Source of the DNA: Spirosoma radiotolerans
GTDB lineage: Bacteria; Bacteroidota; Bacteroidia; Cytophagales; Spirosomataceae
Direction of reading: 5' to 3'
DNA length: 64,000 bases
Assembly (NCBI RefSeq): GCF_000974425.1
Contig: NZ_CP010429.1
Location: 4,945,501-5,009,500, forward strand
Part shown: positions 9,004 through 17,474 of the stretch, one piece after another
How positions within the stretch are numbered: the stretch's first letter is position 1
Layout: each line of letters opens with the position of its first letter
The notes under the pieces: generated by a model
What the model was told of the DNA's origin: nothing
Databases searched by the model: none
Seen by the model: the letters and a program-made list of their open reading frames with translations, nothing else
Program-made: the position numbers and the translations under genes

Positions 9004-10701
9004 ATGAACCAACTCAAACAAATAGACTACATTATTTTCCTCCTGTATTTCATTGGTGTCTCCTCCTACGGCTACTGGATTTACAAACGAAAACAAACAA
9101 CAAAGCTTGACACCAAAGATTTTTTTCTGGCCGAAGGGTCGTTAACCTGGTGGGCTATCGGAGCTTCAATGATTGCCTCCAACATTTCGGCTGAACAGTT
9201 CATTGGCATGTCGGGGAACGGCTTCACCTTCGGAGTGGCCGTGGCGGTATATGAGTGGTTTGCGGCTATTGCACTAATTATTGTGGCGGTCTGGTTCATG
9301 CCGATTTATCTCAAGAACCACATTTATACCATGCCGCAGTTTCTGAAAACGCGGTACAACGAAACGGTGAGTCTGATTATGGCCATTTTCTGGCTGTTCC
9401 TCTACGTGTTCGTTAATTTAACCTCTATTCTTTTCCTGGGCGCATTGGCCATCAGCACCTTAGTTGGGGGCGAATCGTTTCACCCGATTGTTATTGGCCT
9501 GAGTATCTTCGCTATCGTCATTACGCTGGGGGGTATGAAAGTCATTGGGTATACCGACGTTATTCAGGTGGCCGTTCTCATCATTGGCGGGCTGGTAACG
9601 TCTTACATTGCGCTGACGCTGGTGAGTCAGAAGTTTGGCCTGGGCAACGATGTGCTTGCGGGTTTCTCGGCCATGATGGGCGATGCGGACGATCACTTCC
9701 ACATGATTTTCGAAAAACCAGGTCCCAATACATCGCAGGTAGACATCAACAAATACCTGACGCTGCCCGGCCTCGCAATGTACTTTGCGGGTATCTGGAT
9801 TGTAAACCTGAATTACTGGGGCTGTAACCAGTATATTACCCAACGGGCGCTCGGTGCGGATTTGAAAACGGCTCGTACGGGTATTCTCTTTGCAGCCCTG
9901 CTGAAAATTTTTATGCCGCTGATCGTGATGCTGCCAGGCATTGCCGCTTACGTGCTGTATAAGAACGGAAGCCTGCAAAATGAAATGGCACCCGGCGGCA
10001 AACTCCTTGCCGACAATGCTTATTCGGCCATTCTTTCCTTCCTGCCCAATGGCCTGAAAGGTCTCTCGATGGCTGCTCTGACAGCGGCTATCGTCGCATC
10101 GCTGGCAGGTAAAGCCAACTCGATTTCGACCATTTTCACCCTCGATATTTATCAGAAGTACATCAAAAAAGACGCTAGCCAGACCCAACTGGTTTGGGTG
10201 GGCCGAATCACCATTTTCGCAGCGATGCTGCTCTCTATTGCCCTGACGTGGCAGGATGCGCTGGGTATTGGTCGCGAGGGTGGTTTCACCTTTATCCAGA
10301 AATACACGGGTTATCTGAGCCCGGCCATCTTCGCGGTGTTCATTCTGGGTTTCTTCTGGAAACGCACCACGGGATCGGCTGCCGTAGCGGGTATTCTTGG
10401 TGGATTTGGCTTGGCGGTGCTGTTCAATAACTTCGCACCCGCTTTGTTTGGTAATGAAACGATCCTGTACACGGCTTACCCGAATGGCAACGGTGGTTAC
10501 GAAATCCCCTTCCTGATCTGTATGGGCTGGGCATTTTTCTTCACGGTGCTGATGATGGTGGTTATAAGCCTGGTTGGGCCACGCATCAATCCAAAAGGAT
10601 TTGCGATTGACGCGAGCATGTTCCGTCTGAATCCATCAGCAACGGCGTTAGCGGTTATTATCATGCTGCTGATTACAGTTCTCTACGTCCGACTCTGGTA
10701 A
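9004..10701 (+). CDS. Sodium:solute symporter (SSS family, sugar-type)
   Basis: 565 residues with about fourteen membrane segments. The N-terminal part has the SSS hallmarks: a DFFLAEGSLTWWAIGASMIA segment followed by SNISAEQFIGMSG, as in vSGLT/SGLT-type sugar transporters. Later segments include YWGCNQYITQRALGADL, also typical of this branch. The family couples uptake of sugars or similar solutes to sodium. The gene stands between MFS paralogs 2 and 3, which hints that the cluster handles related organic solutes, but the substrate is not deducible. Confidence 0.88.
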   Translation: MNQLKQIDYIIFLLYFIGVSSYGYWIYKRKQTTKLDTKDFFLAEGSLTWWAIGASMIASNISAEQFIGMSGNGFTFGVAVAVYEWFAAIALIIVAVWFMPIYLKNHIYTMPQFLKTRYNETVSLIMAIFWLFLYVFVNLTSILFLGALAISTLVGGESFHPIVIGLSIFAIVITLGGMKVIGYTDVIQVAVLIIGGLVTSYIALTLVSQKFGLGNDVLAGFSAMMGDADDHFHMIFEKPGPNTSQVDINKYLTLPGLAMYFAGIWIVNLNYWGCNQYITQRALGADLKTARTGILFAALLKIFMPLIVMLPGIAAYVLYKNGSLQNEMAPGGKLLADNAYSAILSFLPNGLKGLSMAALTAAIVASLAGKANSISTIFTLDIYQKYIKKDASQTQLVWVGRITIFAAMLLSIALTWQDALGIGREGGFTFIQKYTGYLSPAIFAVFILGFFWKRTTGSAAVAGILGGFGLAVLFNNFAPALFGNETILYTAYPNGNGGYEIPFLICMGWAFFFTVLMMVVISLVGPRINPKGFAIDASMFRLNPSATALAVIIMLLITVLYVRLW

Positions 10702-10818
10702 GACGTTTCAAGTATACCAATTTAGCGGATGGACCGGATTGTCACTCGTAAAGCTTGTGATCGATCCGGTTCATCCGCTTACGGTACCCGGCTAGTTATC
10801 AATTCTCGTTCATTGCTT

Positions 10819-12054
10819 ATGCAAACCTCCCCCACCCAGCCTGTTTCCCTCCGTCCGTTATTTGCGCTGCCTGTCATTGTAGCCGCTCTTGGTTACTTTG
10901 TGGATGTATATGATCTGCTCCTGTTCAACATTGTGCGGGTGCCAAGCCTGAAGGAGTTGGGCCTGTCGGAAGCAGACATTTCGTTGACTGGTGGAAAGAT
11001 CCTCAATTTTCAACAGGCAGGTTTGTTACTGGGCGGCATTCTGTGGGGGATTCTGGGCGATAAACGGGGGCGTCTGTCGGTGCTGTTCGGCAGCATCATC
11101 ACGTATTCACTCGCCAACATTGCCTGTGGCTGGGTGCATGATCCGCAGGTATACGCTATTCTTCGCTTTGTGGCCGGACTGGGTTTGGCCGGGGAGTTAG
11201 GGGCCGGTATTACGTTGGTAAGCGAGATTTTACCCCCGCATCTGCGTGGCTACGGCTCGTCTTTGGTGGCAAGTGTTGGGCTGCTTGGCGCCGTAGTCGC
11301 CTACTTCACCGTCACGCTCTTCGATTGGCGGACAACGTACTTCATTGGCGGTAGCCTGGGACTGGGCTTGCTGATTTTGAGGGTGAGTGTGTTTGAATCG
11401 GGAATGTTCAAACGGGTACAGCAAACGGGCGTGGTGAGAGGTAATTTCTGGGCGCTGTTCCAGGGAGGTGAGCGGCTTCTGCGTTATCTGCGGTGCATGG
11501 GCCTTGCCCTGCCCACGTATCTCGTCATTGGCATTTTGGCCACCTTTGGCAATGAATTTGGTAAAGCACTGGGCATTACCGAAGCTATACAACCCGGTCG
11601 CTGCGTAATGTTCACGTATGTAGGCACCGTTGTTGGCGACTTAACGAGTGGATTGCTTAGTCAGTACCTACAATCCCGTCGGAAAGCCATTGGCCTGATG
11701 ATGAGCCTGACGTTCGTATTTGTCGTTATTTATTTGTTTGGCGGCATTAACTCATCCGGTGCTTTTTACGCCATTTGTGTCGCCATGGGCTTTGGCATTG
11801 GCTATATCGCTATGTTCCTGACCATTACGGCCGAAAGCTTCGGAACGAACCTTCGGGCTACAGCGACGACATCCGTTGCCAACAACGTGCGGGCTACGAC
11901 CTTACTAACGATTCCGGCTTTTCAGGCAATGAAACCAAGCCTTGGCGTCCTGGAAGCAGGCGCCGTTGTCACATTTTTTTGCTTCGCCATTGGCTACTGG
12001 TCATTGGCAACAATGGAAGAAACCTTTGGTAAAGAACTGGACTATAGTGAATAG
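10819..12054 (+). CDS. MFS transporter (paralog 3)
   Basis: About 411 residues from the ATG at 10819. An in-frame ATG at 10729 exists, but alignment with paralog 2, which begins with a similar MQT-S-P start, supports 10819; the extra 30 residues are hydrophilic and have no counterpart. The protein has twelve membrane segments and the GDKRGRLSVLFGSIITYS motif. It is closely similar to the two MFS genes upstream and lies about 117 bp after the sodium symporter. Substrate unknown. Confidence 0.85.
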   Translation: MQTSPTQPVSLRPLFALPVIVAALGYFVDVYDLLLFNIVRVPSLKELGLSEADISLTGGKILNFQQAGLLLGGILWGILGDKRGRLSVLFGSIITYSLANIACGWVHDPQVYAILRFVAGLGLAGELGAGITLVSEILPPHLRGYGSSLVASVGLLGAVVAYFTVTLFDWRTTYFIGGSLGLGLLILRVSVFESGMFKRVQQTGVVRGNFWALFQGGERLLRYLRCMGLALPTYLVIGILATFGNEFGKALGITEAIQPGRCVMFTYVGTVVGDLTSGLLSQYLQSRRKAIGLMMSLTFVFVVIYLFGGINSSGAFYAICVAMGFGIGYIAMFLTITAESFGTNLRATATTSVANNVRATTLLTIPAFQAMKPSLGVLEAGAVVTFFCFAIGYWSLATMEETFGKELDYSE

Positions 12055-12261
12055 CTGATGAAGGTAAGCGCGTAATTAGCTGCATAGTAGCCTTTAGCAG
12101 TAATAGCATAGACTTTATAACCCCGAAAGACATGGAACGATCAAACGTAATGATGTAATTATGCAGCTAAGCCAACTAAAAGCAGAAGTAAAGGCGTTTC
12201 TGAATGCCGTGATTCGAGGCTTGATCAAGATTGACGTCGTTTAAAAAGCAGCTCATCAACC

Positions 12262-13803
12262 CTATAAAACCGCCGTTTTATTGAACCAGGGGCGTTCCTG
12301 TTCCAACTGTCCGGCCAATCGAAGCAGGGTGGCTTCATCACCCGGCCGGGCGGCAAACATAACCCCAATCGGCAAACCTGCCGAATCGCCTTCATTCGAC
12401 CAATAAAGCGGCACTGACATGGATGGTTGTCCGGTCATGTTGGTGATAACCGCAAAGGATATGTAGCCCAGCGAGCGTTCGGCCAGGTCATTCACTGTTT
12501 TGCTGCCTTTCATGTATTTCAGCCCACCGAGCGAATCCACCAGTTTGAGCAAGCGCTTTTCTGATTCTGTGTTCTGAAACGTTCCAATAGCAATAGGCGG
12601 ACGGGGCAGCGTTGGCGTCAGGAACAGATCGTACGTCTCGTGCAATTGTCCCATACTCCGATTGAGCGTGTTCCAGCGACGTTTCTGGTAAGCGGCATCA
12701 GCCGCCGAGAAACCTTCGGCCAGCCGGGCCTGCGCCCACGTATTTAGTTCCACATCGTCACGCCGAACAGGTCTGCCCAGGTAATTACCCAACTCCCGAA
12801 GGGTAGCGGCCGTTTCGCTTAGCACATTCAGGAAAAAGGCCTCCGTGACCAGTGTCTTTTCATAAGGCAACGGCACCTCGTCAAGCGTATGACCCAGGCT
12901 TTCCAGCAAACGGGCGGCTTCCTGAACGGCCTTGATACAAACCGGGTCGATGGTTTGCGAAGGCATGAGCGCCTGTGTTGAGAAAGCAATTCGCAAAGTT
13001 CCCGGCTCCCGATCAACTTCGTCGGCAAACGGGCGTACGGGCGGAGCAATACCGTACGGGTCACCCGCCAAAGGTCGATACGTTGGTCCACCCGCCACCA
13101 CATCCAGCAAGCGGGCGCTATCCCGCACACTACGCGTGAGCGCATGAGCCGTCACGGCACCATTCCATAACTCGCCATACCGTGGACCAAGGGTAATGCG
13201 CCCCCGTGACGGTTTCAGGCCAAACAAGCCGCAACAGGACGCTGGAATACGAATGGAGCCCCCTCCATCGGAAGCCGTTGCCGCCGGAACGATTCCCGAT
13301 GCCACCGCCACCGCCGATCCGCCACTCGATCCGCCCGGTGAGTGAGTTGTTTTCCACGGATTTCGGGCAGGGCCGTACAACTTCGATTCGGTATAGGGCG
13401 TCAGGCCAAATTCGGGCGTATTGGTTTTACCGAAAAAAACGAGTCCGGCGGCTTTTAACCGCTTGATGAGTTCACTATCGGTTGTCGAGATATAGTTCTT
13501 GTAGCCTTCGCAACCCGACTTCATCGGTGTTCCGGCCCATTCAAACTCCAGATCTTTCAGCAAAAAGGGTACCCCACGAAAAGGCCCTGTCTCCGGCAGT
13601 TGGTTCGCCATCGCTCTTCCTTTGTCGTACAAGGGCGTAACGATAGCATTCAGTTGTGGATTGACGGCTTCGGCACGCGCAATGGCCGTTTCCAGTAGCT
13701 CCCCAGGCGACACCTCACCTGCACGAACCAGTTCAGCCAGCGCCGTTGCGTCGTGTTTAACATATTCTTTAAACGGCAGGGTTTGTGAGCGTGCTGGGTG
13801 CAT
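12262..13803 (-). CDS. Amidase (amidase signature family)
   Basis: 513 residues. The amidase signature region is intact: catalytic lysine in PFLLKDLE (about residue 90), the Gly/Ser-rich GGSSGGSAVAVASG stretch with the cis-Ser, and the nucleophilic serine region in ASDGGGSIRIPASCCG. These form the Ser-cisSer-Lys triad of the family, which hydrolyses carboxamides. There is no signal peptide, so it is cytoplasmic. The exact substrate cannot be assigned; GatA is unlikely because gatB/gatC are absent and the length and C-terminus fit catabolic amidases. Confidence 0.88.
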   Translation of the reverse strand: MHPARSQTLPFKEYVKHDATALAELVRAGEVSPGELLETAIARAEAVNPQLNAIVTPLYDKGRAMANQLPETGPFRGVPFLLKDLEFEWAGTPMKSGCEGYKNYISTTDSELIKRLKAAGLVFFGKTNTPEFGLTPYTESKLYGPARNPWKTTHSPGGSSGGSAVAVASGIVPAATASDGGGSIRIPASCCGLFGLKPSRGRITLGPRYGELWNGAVTAHALTRSVRDSARLLDVVAGGPTYRPLAGDPYGIAPPVRPFADEVDREPGTLRIAFSTQALMPSQTIDPVCIKAVQEAARLLESLGHTLDEVPLPYEKTLVTEAFFLNVLSETAATLRELGNYLGRPVRRDDVELNTWAQARLAEGFSAADAAYQKRRWNTLNRSMGQLHETYDLFLTPTLPRPPIAIGTFQNTESEKRLLKLVDSLGGLKYMKGSKTVNDLAERSLGYISFAVITNMTGQPSMSVPLYWSNEGDSAGLPIGVMFAARPGDEATLLRLAGQLEQERPWFNKTAVL

Positions 13804-13818
13804 ATGTTTAGTGTTTTA

Positions 13819-13846
13819 ATGGCGCAAGGCTGGAGCCTTGCGCCAT
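13819..13846. repeat. REP-like inverted repeat, copy 1
   Basis: A 13-bp perfect inverted repeat (ATGGCGCAAGGCT and AGCCTTGCGCCAT) with a 2-base centre. It sits between the GH130 stop and the amidase start. A near copy lies at 15012-15043, also just after a minus-strand gene's stop, so this looks like a dispersed palindromic element rather than a unique terminator. Confidence 0.6.
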
Positions 13847-13854
13847 CGTTTAGG

Positions 13855-14949
13855 CTACTGTTTCGCGACGGCTACACCGATTTTAGAATCGGCGGTGCCA
13901 TAATAGAGGAACCAGCGACCCCGAAAAGGAACCATTCCTTCCAGAAAACAAACCTGATTCACCTGCCCAACCATCTCATAAGGCTGGTCAGGCTTGATAA
14001 AATAGGTTTCCGACCGATCAAGCAATTTGGTTGGATCCTGTGCATCAAACAGAAGTTGGCCCCCAGCGTAAGCGCCTTCGGGCAAGGTTTTGTCGCCATT
14101 TTTAGCATCGTTCATGCCATTATAAATCAGCAGGATACCCTTAGCGGTTAACATAGCGAAAGGACCCGGCTCAATCAACCGAACATCGTGCTTTCCCTTT
14201 CTCGACTCAGCCGCTACCGTGGGCTGGCCCGTGCTGGATTCAAGCGGTGTCCAGTGCAGTAAATCGCTGGAAGTAGCCAGGCGAAGCTGCGGCTGATCTC
14301 CCCAATACATCCAGTATTTTCCATTGATCTTCTGCGCAACGAGCCGGCTACCGATTCGTTTACACACAATAGCACCCGATTTTGACCAGCTATCGCGGTA
14401 CTTACCGTTATCGACATCCCCAAAAATAAGTCCCTGTTTCGTCCAGTTCATCAGGTCGCGCGATGTTGCGACACAGAGCCGGGCTTTATCGCCGTCGTAG
14501 GATGTGTAGGTCATTATATACACACCATTAGGGCTTTCGACAACACGCGGATCTTCGCAACCGCCCTCCCATTCATACACTTTCATAGCGTCGTTGTTGG
14601 GATAGAATACCGGCTTCGGCATCCGCTTGAAGTGAATCCCGTCGGAACTGACCGCTAGCCCCAAACGTGACGTACCGCCCACACTCCGAACGGTATCCTC
14701 CGCCCGGTAAAGCATGTACACTTTATTGTTGCGAACCACCGCTGCCGGGTTGTACACATCTTTTTCTTCCCAGCGAACGTTCTTCTTTCGAATTGGGCAA
14801 TAGAACTCGGTATTGGCTTTAGCCTCTAGAATTGGGTTCTGTGCATTCTCCTTTCGAAATGGACCAAGCATCCAGGGCTTTTCGGGTTTGGGCTGAGCCA
14901 GCAGTAAGCTTGGCAGGAGAAGGAAAAATAAAGACGAACGATACATCAT
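13855..14949 (-). CDS. Secreted glycoside hydrolase/phosphorylase, GH130 family
   Basis: 364 residues with a signal peptide (MMYRSSLFFLLLPSLLLAQ). The five-bladed propeller family features are visible: NPAAVV near residue 69, MLYRAED, LGLAVSSDGIHF, GGCEDPRVV (about residue 130), and repeated DLMNWT/DLLHWT blades. GH130 enzymes act on beta-mannosides, either as phosphorylases or hydrolases. The exported location favours a hydrolase in the periplasm, because free phosphate is used mainly by cytoplasmic phosphorylases; this last step is inference. Confidence 0.75.
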   Translation of the reverse strand: MMYRSSLFFLLLPSLLLAQPKPEKPWMLGPFRKENAQNPILEAKANTEFYCPIRKKNVRWEEKDVYNPAAVVRNNKVYMLYRAEDTVRSVGGTSRLGLAVSSDGIHFKRMPKPVFYPNNDAMKVYEWEGGCEDPRVVESPNGVYIMTYTSYDGDKARLCVATSRDLMNWTKQGLIFGDVDNGKYRDSWSKSGAIVCKRIGSRLVAQKINGKYWMYWGDQPQLRLATSSDLLHWTPLESSTGQPTVAAESRKGKHDVRLIEPGPFAMLTAKGILLIYNGMNDAKNGDKTLPEGAYAGGQLLFDAQDPTKLLDRSETYFIKPDQPYEMVGQVNQVCFLEGMVPFRGRWFLYYGTADSKIGVAVAKQ

Positions 14950-15011
14950 GAAAAGATAAGGGCTTATTGATTAAAGCAAATAGTTGTCCGTAGATACTAG
15001 GAGAATGGCTT

Positions 15012-15043
15012 CGATGGCACAAGGTTAGAGCCTTGCGCCATCG
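15012..15043. repeat. REP-like inverted repeat, copy 2
   Basis: Imperfect inverted repeat (CGATGGCACAAGGT and GCCTTGCGCCATCG, one mismatch and one wobble) located just downstream of the M61 peptidase stop... on the GH130 side. It shares its arms with the element at 13819-13846. Confidence 0.55.
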
Positions 15044-15051
15044 CATCTCAA

Positions 15052-16635
15052 TTATTCCGCCACCACATTTTTACCGAGCTTATCTTCAGAGACAGCCTGT
15101 ACATGGCCATCTGACGTTGGTTTGATAAATGTCCCATTAAACCAGCGCGCCCGTTGCTGGCGACCTTCCAAGTCGTCTAATTCCAGCAAGCGAATACCGC
15201 CAGGCTGCTCAGAAGTAGGCTCTTCATACCCGATGAGTAAACCTACCCAGGCTAAGTATTCATTCAGTTTGGCTTCGAGGGGCTGGTTACCGAAGATGCA
15301 GAGATCATAATACCAATTCAGCGGTTCGCCCGCTACGAACTCGGTCACAGCGCGGTAATCATCCAGCGTATAGCCAATGAATGGCTTCCCAAAACGCTCC
15401 CACATGAGTCGCATGACATCGTCTAATGAGCGGGCGTGGTTGGTCAGCTGCCGTATGTGTAAGTCCAGAATCAGAGCCGCAATGGCGCCTTTATGATAAA
15501 CCGACACTTTCCGGTCGGGAACGCCCTTATCGTACCCATCGAGCCACAAATCCCAGGACGATTCGGTCAGCGACTGAAACGCCTGCCCGTTGTGCTCAAA
15601 ATGCCGTTTGAATAAGACCTGCAACTCTTTCAGGTACGCTTCATCCGAAAAAACGCCCGACTGCCGAAGCATCAGGTCACCGTAATAGGTCGTTACGCCC
15701 TCAGCGACAAAGCAGGTGGAAAAGTAATTTTCCTTCGTGAAATCGTACGGAAGCAATTCAGTGGGACGGATACGGATAATGTTCCAGGCATGAAACAACT
15801 CATGCGACGACACACCCAGTAAATCCTGATAAAGCCCTTCTCCCTCATCATTTGGGCCAAGCACCAGCATGGTCGAATTCCGGTGCTCGACGCCATGATA
15901 ATGAGGAACTGGCAAAATGAGCGTCAGGAAATGGTATTCCCGCTCGGGAAATTCCCCATAAAGTTCGAGTTGCCTGGCTGAAAACCGGCTGAAATCGTCA
16001 ATGATGCGCTGGGTATCGAAGGTAGGATTGCCGTCCGTTCGGCGACCACCCTGAATCCAGACATGAAACAGAATCCCATCTACATCGTACTGAATGTGCT
16101 GAATCACCGGTGCGGCAATCAGCGGACAGTCGACCAGTTCATAAAAATCCGCAGCCTGTAGTTGTCTGGTTCCGGTAGGATACGGGCTGGATTCGGCTAA
16201 TCCACAAGCAATTGTCCAGCTATCGGGAATGGCTAATTCGAGGGTGCACGGTTCCTGGATCCGGCCTTCTGCGTACAAACAGAGATTTACCGGGTTGACA
16301 TACAGGAGCGTATCACTAATAAAACTGCTGCCTGCATTTAGCTGATTAGGCGCAGCCAGCAAGGCATAATAATTGTACCGGACCACCAATTCAGAGACAC
16401 CGTTCGTCTGCACCCGCCAGCGATCTTTAGTCAGTTTATAAAAAACCAGGGGGTTCCCATCGCCATCAACCACCTCAAATCGTTGAATATTTTTGGCAAA
16501 CTGCTGTAATTCATAACGACCAGGGCGCCAGGCAGGCAATTGTAAGTCAACCGTTGGTGTGGTAATATCCGTCAATCGGGCATCAACAGCGATATAATGG
16601 GCGGCATGAGAGTCGGCAGACAAGCGATAGTGCAT
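15052..16635 (-). CDS. M61 family metallopeptidase (glycyl aminopeptidase-like)
   Basis: 527 residues. The zinc motif HELFH is at about residue 279, followed by AWNIIRIRP, as in the M61 family, and a second acidic zinc ligand is expected in the downstream FVAEGVTTYYGDL. The N-terminal 180 residues form the family's beta-rich domain. M61 members often have a C-terminal PDZ domain and about 600 residues; this one is shorter and no PDZ is evident. No signal peptide is obvious. A TAnnTTTG-type -7 box (TACTTTTG, minus strand, 16678-16671) lies about 36 bp upstream of the start. Confidence 0.82.
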   Translation of the reverse strand: MHYRLSADSHAAHYIAVDARLTDITTPTVDLQLPAWRPGRYELQQFAKNIQRFEVVDGDGNPLVFYKLTKDRWRVQTNGVSELVVRYNYYALLAAPNQLNAGSSFISDTLLYVNPVNLCLYAEGRIQEPCTLELAIPDSWTIACGLAESSPYPTGTRQLQAADFYELVDCPLIAAPVIQHIQYDVDGILFHVWIQGGRRTDGNPTFDTQRIIDDFSRFSARQLELYGEFPEREYHFLTLILPVPHYHGVEHRNSTMLVLGPNDEGEGLYQDLLGVSSHELFHAWNIIRIRPTELLPYDFTKENYFSTCFVAEGVTTYYGDLMLRQSGVFSDEAYLKELQVLFKRHFEHNGQAFQSLTESSWDLWLDGYDKGVPDRKVSVYHKGAIAALILDLHIRQLTNHARSLDDVMRLMWERFGKPFIGYTLDDYRAVTEFVAGEPLNWYYDLCIFGNQPLEAKLNEYLAWVGLLIGYEEPTSEQPGGIRLLELDDLEGRQQRARWFNGTFIKPTSDGHVQAVSEDKLGKNVVAE

Positions 16636-16705
16636 ACAGGTAAGAGCGAGTAGATTCGTACAAAAGTAACTCCCAGCTAATCAAATCGTTTTTATGAATT
16701 GAGGC

Positions 16706-16736
16706 TTGGTAAAATCGGAGCATTCTCCTATCTTTG
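16706..16736 (+). promoter_or_regulatory. Bacteroidota-type promoter of rpmH
   Basis: TTG at 16706-16708, 20 bp spacer, then TATCTTTG at 16729-16736, matching the -33/-7 consensus of Bacteroidota sigma factor promoters (TTG and TAnnTTTG). The rpmH start codon follows 43 bp later. Confidence 0.75.
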
Positions 16737-16778
16737 CGGACTCATTTGGAAAAATAAAGGTTTTAGGGAACATATATC

Positions 16779-16946
16779 ATGAAAAGAACGTACCAACCAT
16801 CGAACCGGAAGCGGAAAAACAAACACGGCTTCCGCGAGCGGATGGCCTCTGCTAATGGCCGTCAGGTTCTAGCTCGCCGTCGCGCCAAAGGCCGCCACAA
16901 GTTGACTGTCTCTGACGAGAAAAAAGGCGAACGCTTCAAAATTTAA
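16779..16946 (+). CDS. rpmH: 50S ribosomal protein L34
   Basis: 55 residues, starting [20 protein letters not shown] and ending GERFKI. The KRTYQPS start and the [21 protein letters not shown] and KLTVS blocks are the complete L34 signature. It is a basic protein of the large ribosomal subunit. It precedes rnpA by 82 bp on the same strand, the near-universal rpmH-rnpA pairing, and has its own promoter. Confidence 0.97.
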   Translation: MKRTYQPSNRKRKNKHGFRERMASANGRQVLARRRAKGRHKLTVSDEKKGERFKI

Positions 16947-17028
16947 TCTGTTTTTGGTTTTCGGTTTATGGTTGACAGTACGACCAAACGTATGAACTAC
17001 CGTAAACTAGAACCCTCAAACCGAATTC

Positions 17029-17409
17029 ATGCCACAAACCTTTGCGAAATCTGAACGGCTTTGTAGCAAAAAAATCCTGAGTGAATTATTTAAAAAAGGT
17101 AGTACTTCCGTGCGGACGTTCTACCTTTTTCCGTTTCGGATGCTTTATATCCCCCAGTCCGAAACCAATCCGGACAGTGAGACATCCCCACCCGCCATTG
17201 TCATTACCGTTCCCAAACGTATCTTTAAACGAGCCGTTGACCGCAACCTGATCCGTCGTCGGGTTCGGGAAGCCTACCGCCTGAATAAAGATAAACTGGG
17301 GCCAGAAAAAACCCCACCCGCCTACATTGCCTTTCTTTATACGGCCAAACAAATAATTTCGTTTGAAGAGATAGAAAAAGGTATGAAATTAGCTTTAAAG
17401 AAAATGTAA
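17029..17409 (+). CDS. rnpA: Ribonuclease P protein component
   Basis: 126 residues. The RNase P protein signature is present as VPKRIFKRAVDRNLIRRRVREA (shown to family by the KRAVDRN and RRR elements), with the FYLFPFRMLY beta strand before it. The protein binds the RNA subunit and helps cleave the 5' leader of pre-tRNAs. It sits between rpmH and the S41 peptidase gene, an order commonly seen in Bacteroidota. Confidence 0.95.
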   Translation: MPQTFAKSERLCSKKILSELFKKGSTSVRTFYLFPFRMLYIPQSETNPDSETSPPAIVITVPKRIFKRAVDRNLIRRRVREAYRLNKDKLGPEKTPPAYIAFLYTAKQIISFEEIEKGMKLALKKM

Positions 17410-17474
17410 TGCGGATGGGTCGCCGATGCGGCCCGTGTATTTAGCTAACTGCGGGTTTCACTCGTACTACTCCT

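Noticed and set aside
12161-12244. 27-codon plus-strand frame between the third MFS gene and the amidase
   Set aside because: Too short and without a supporting signal; could be a remnant but cannot be shown.
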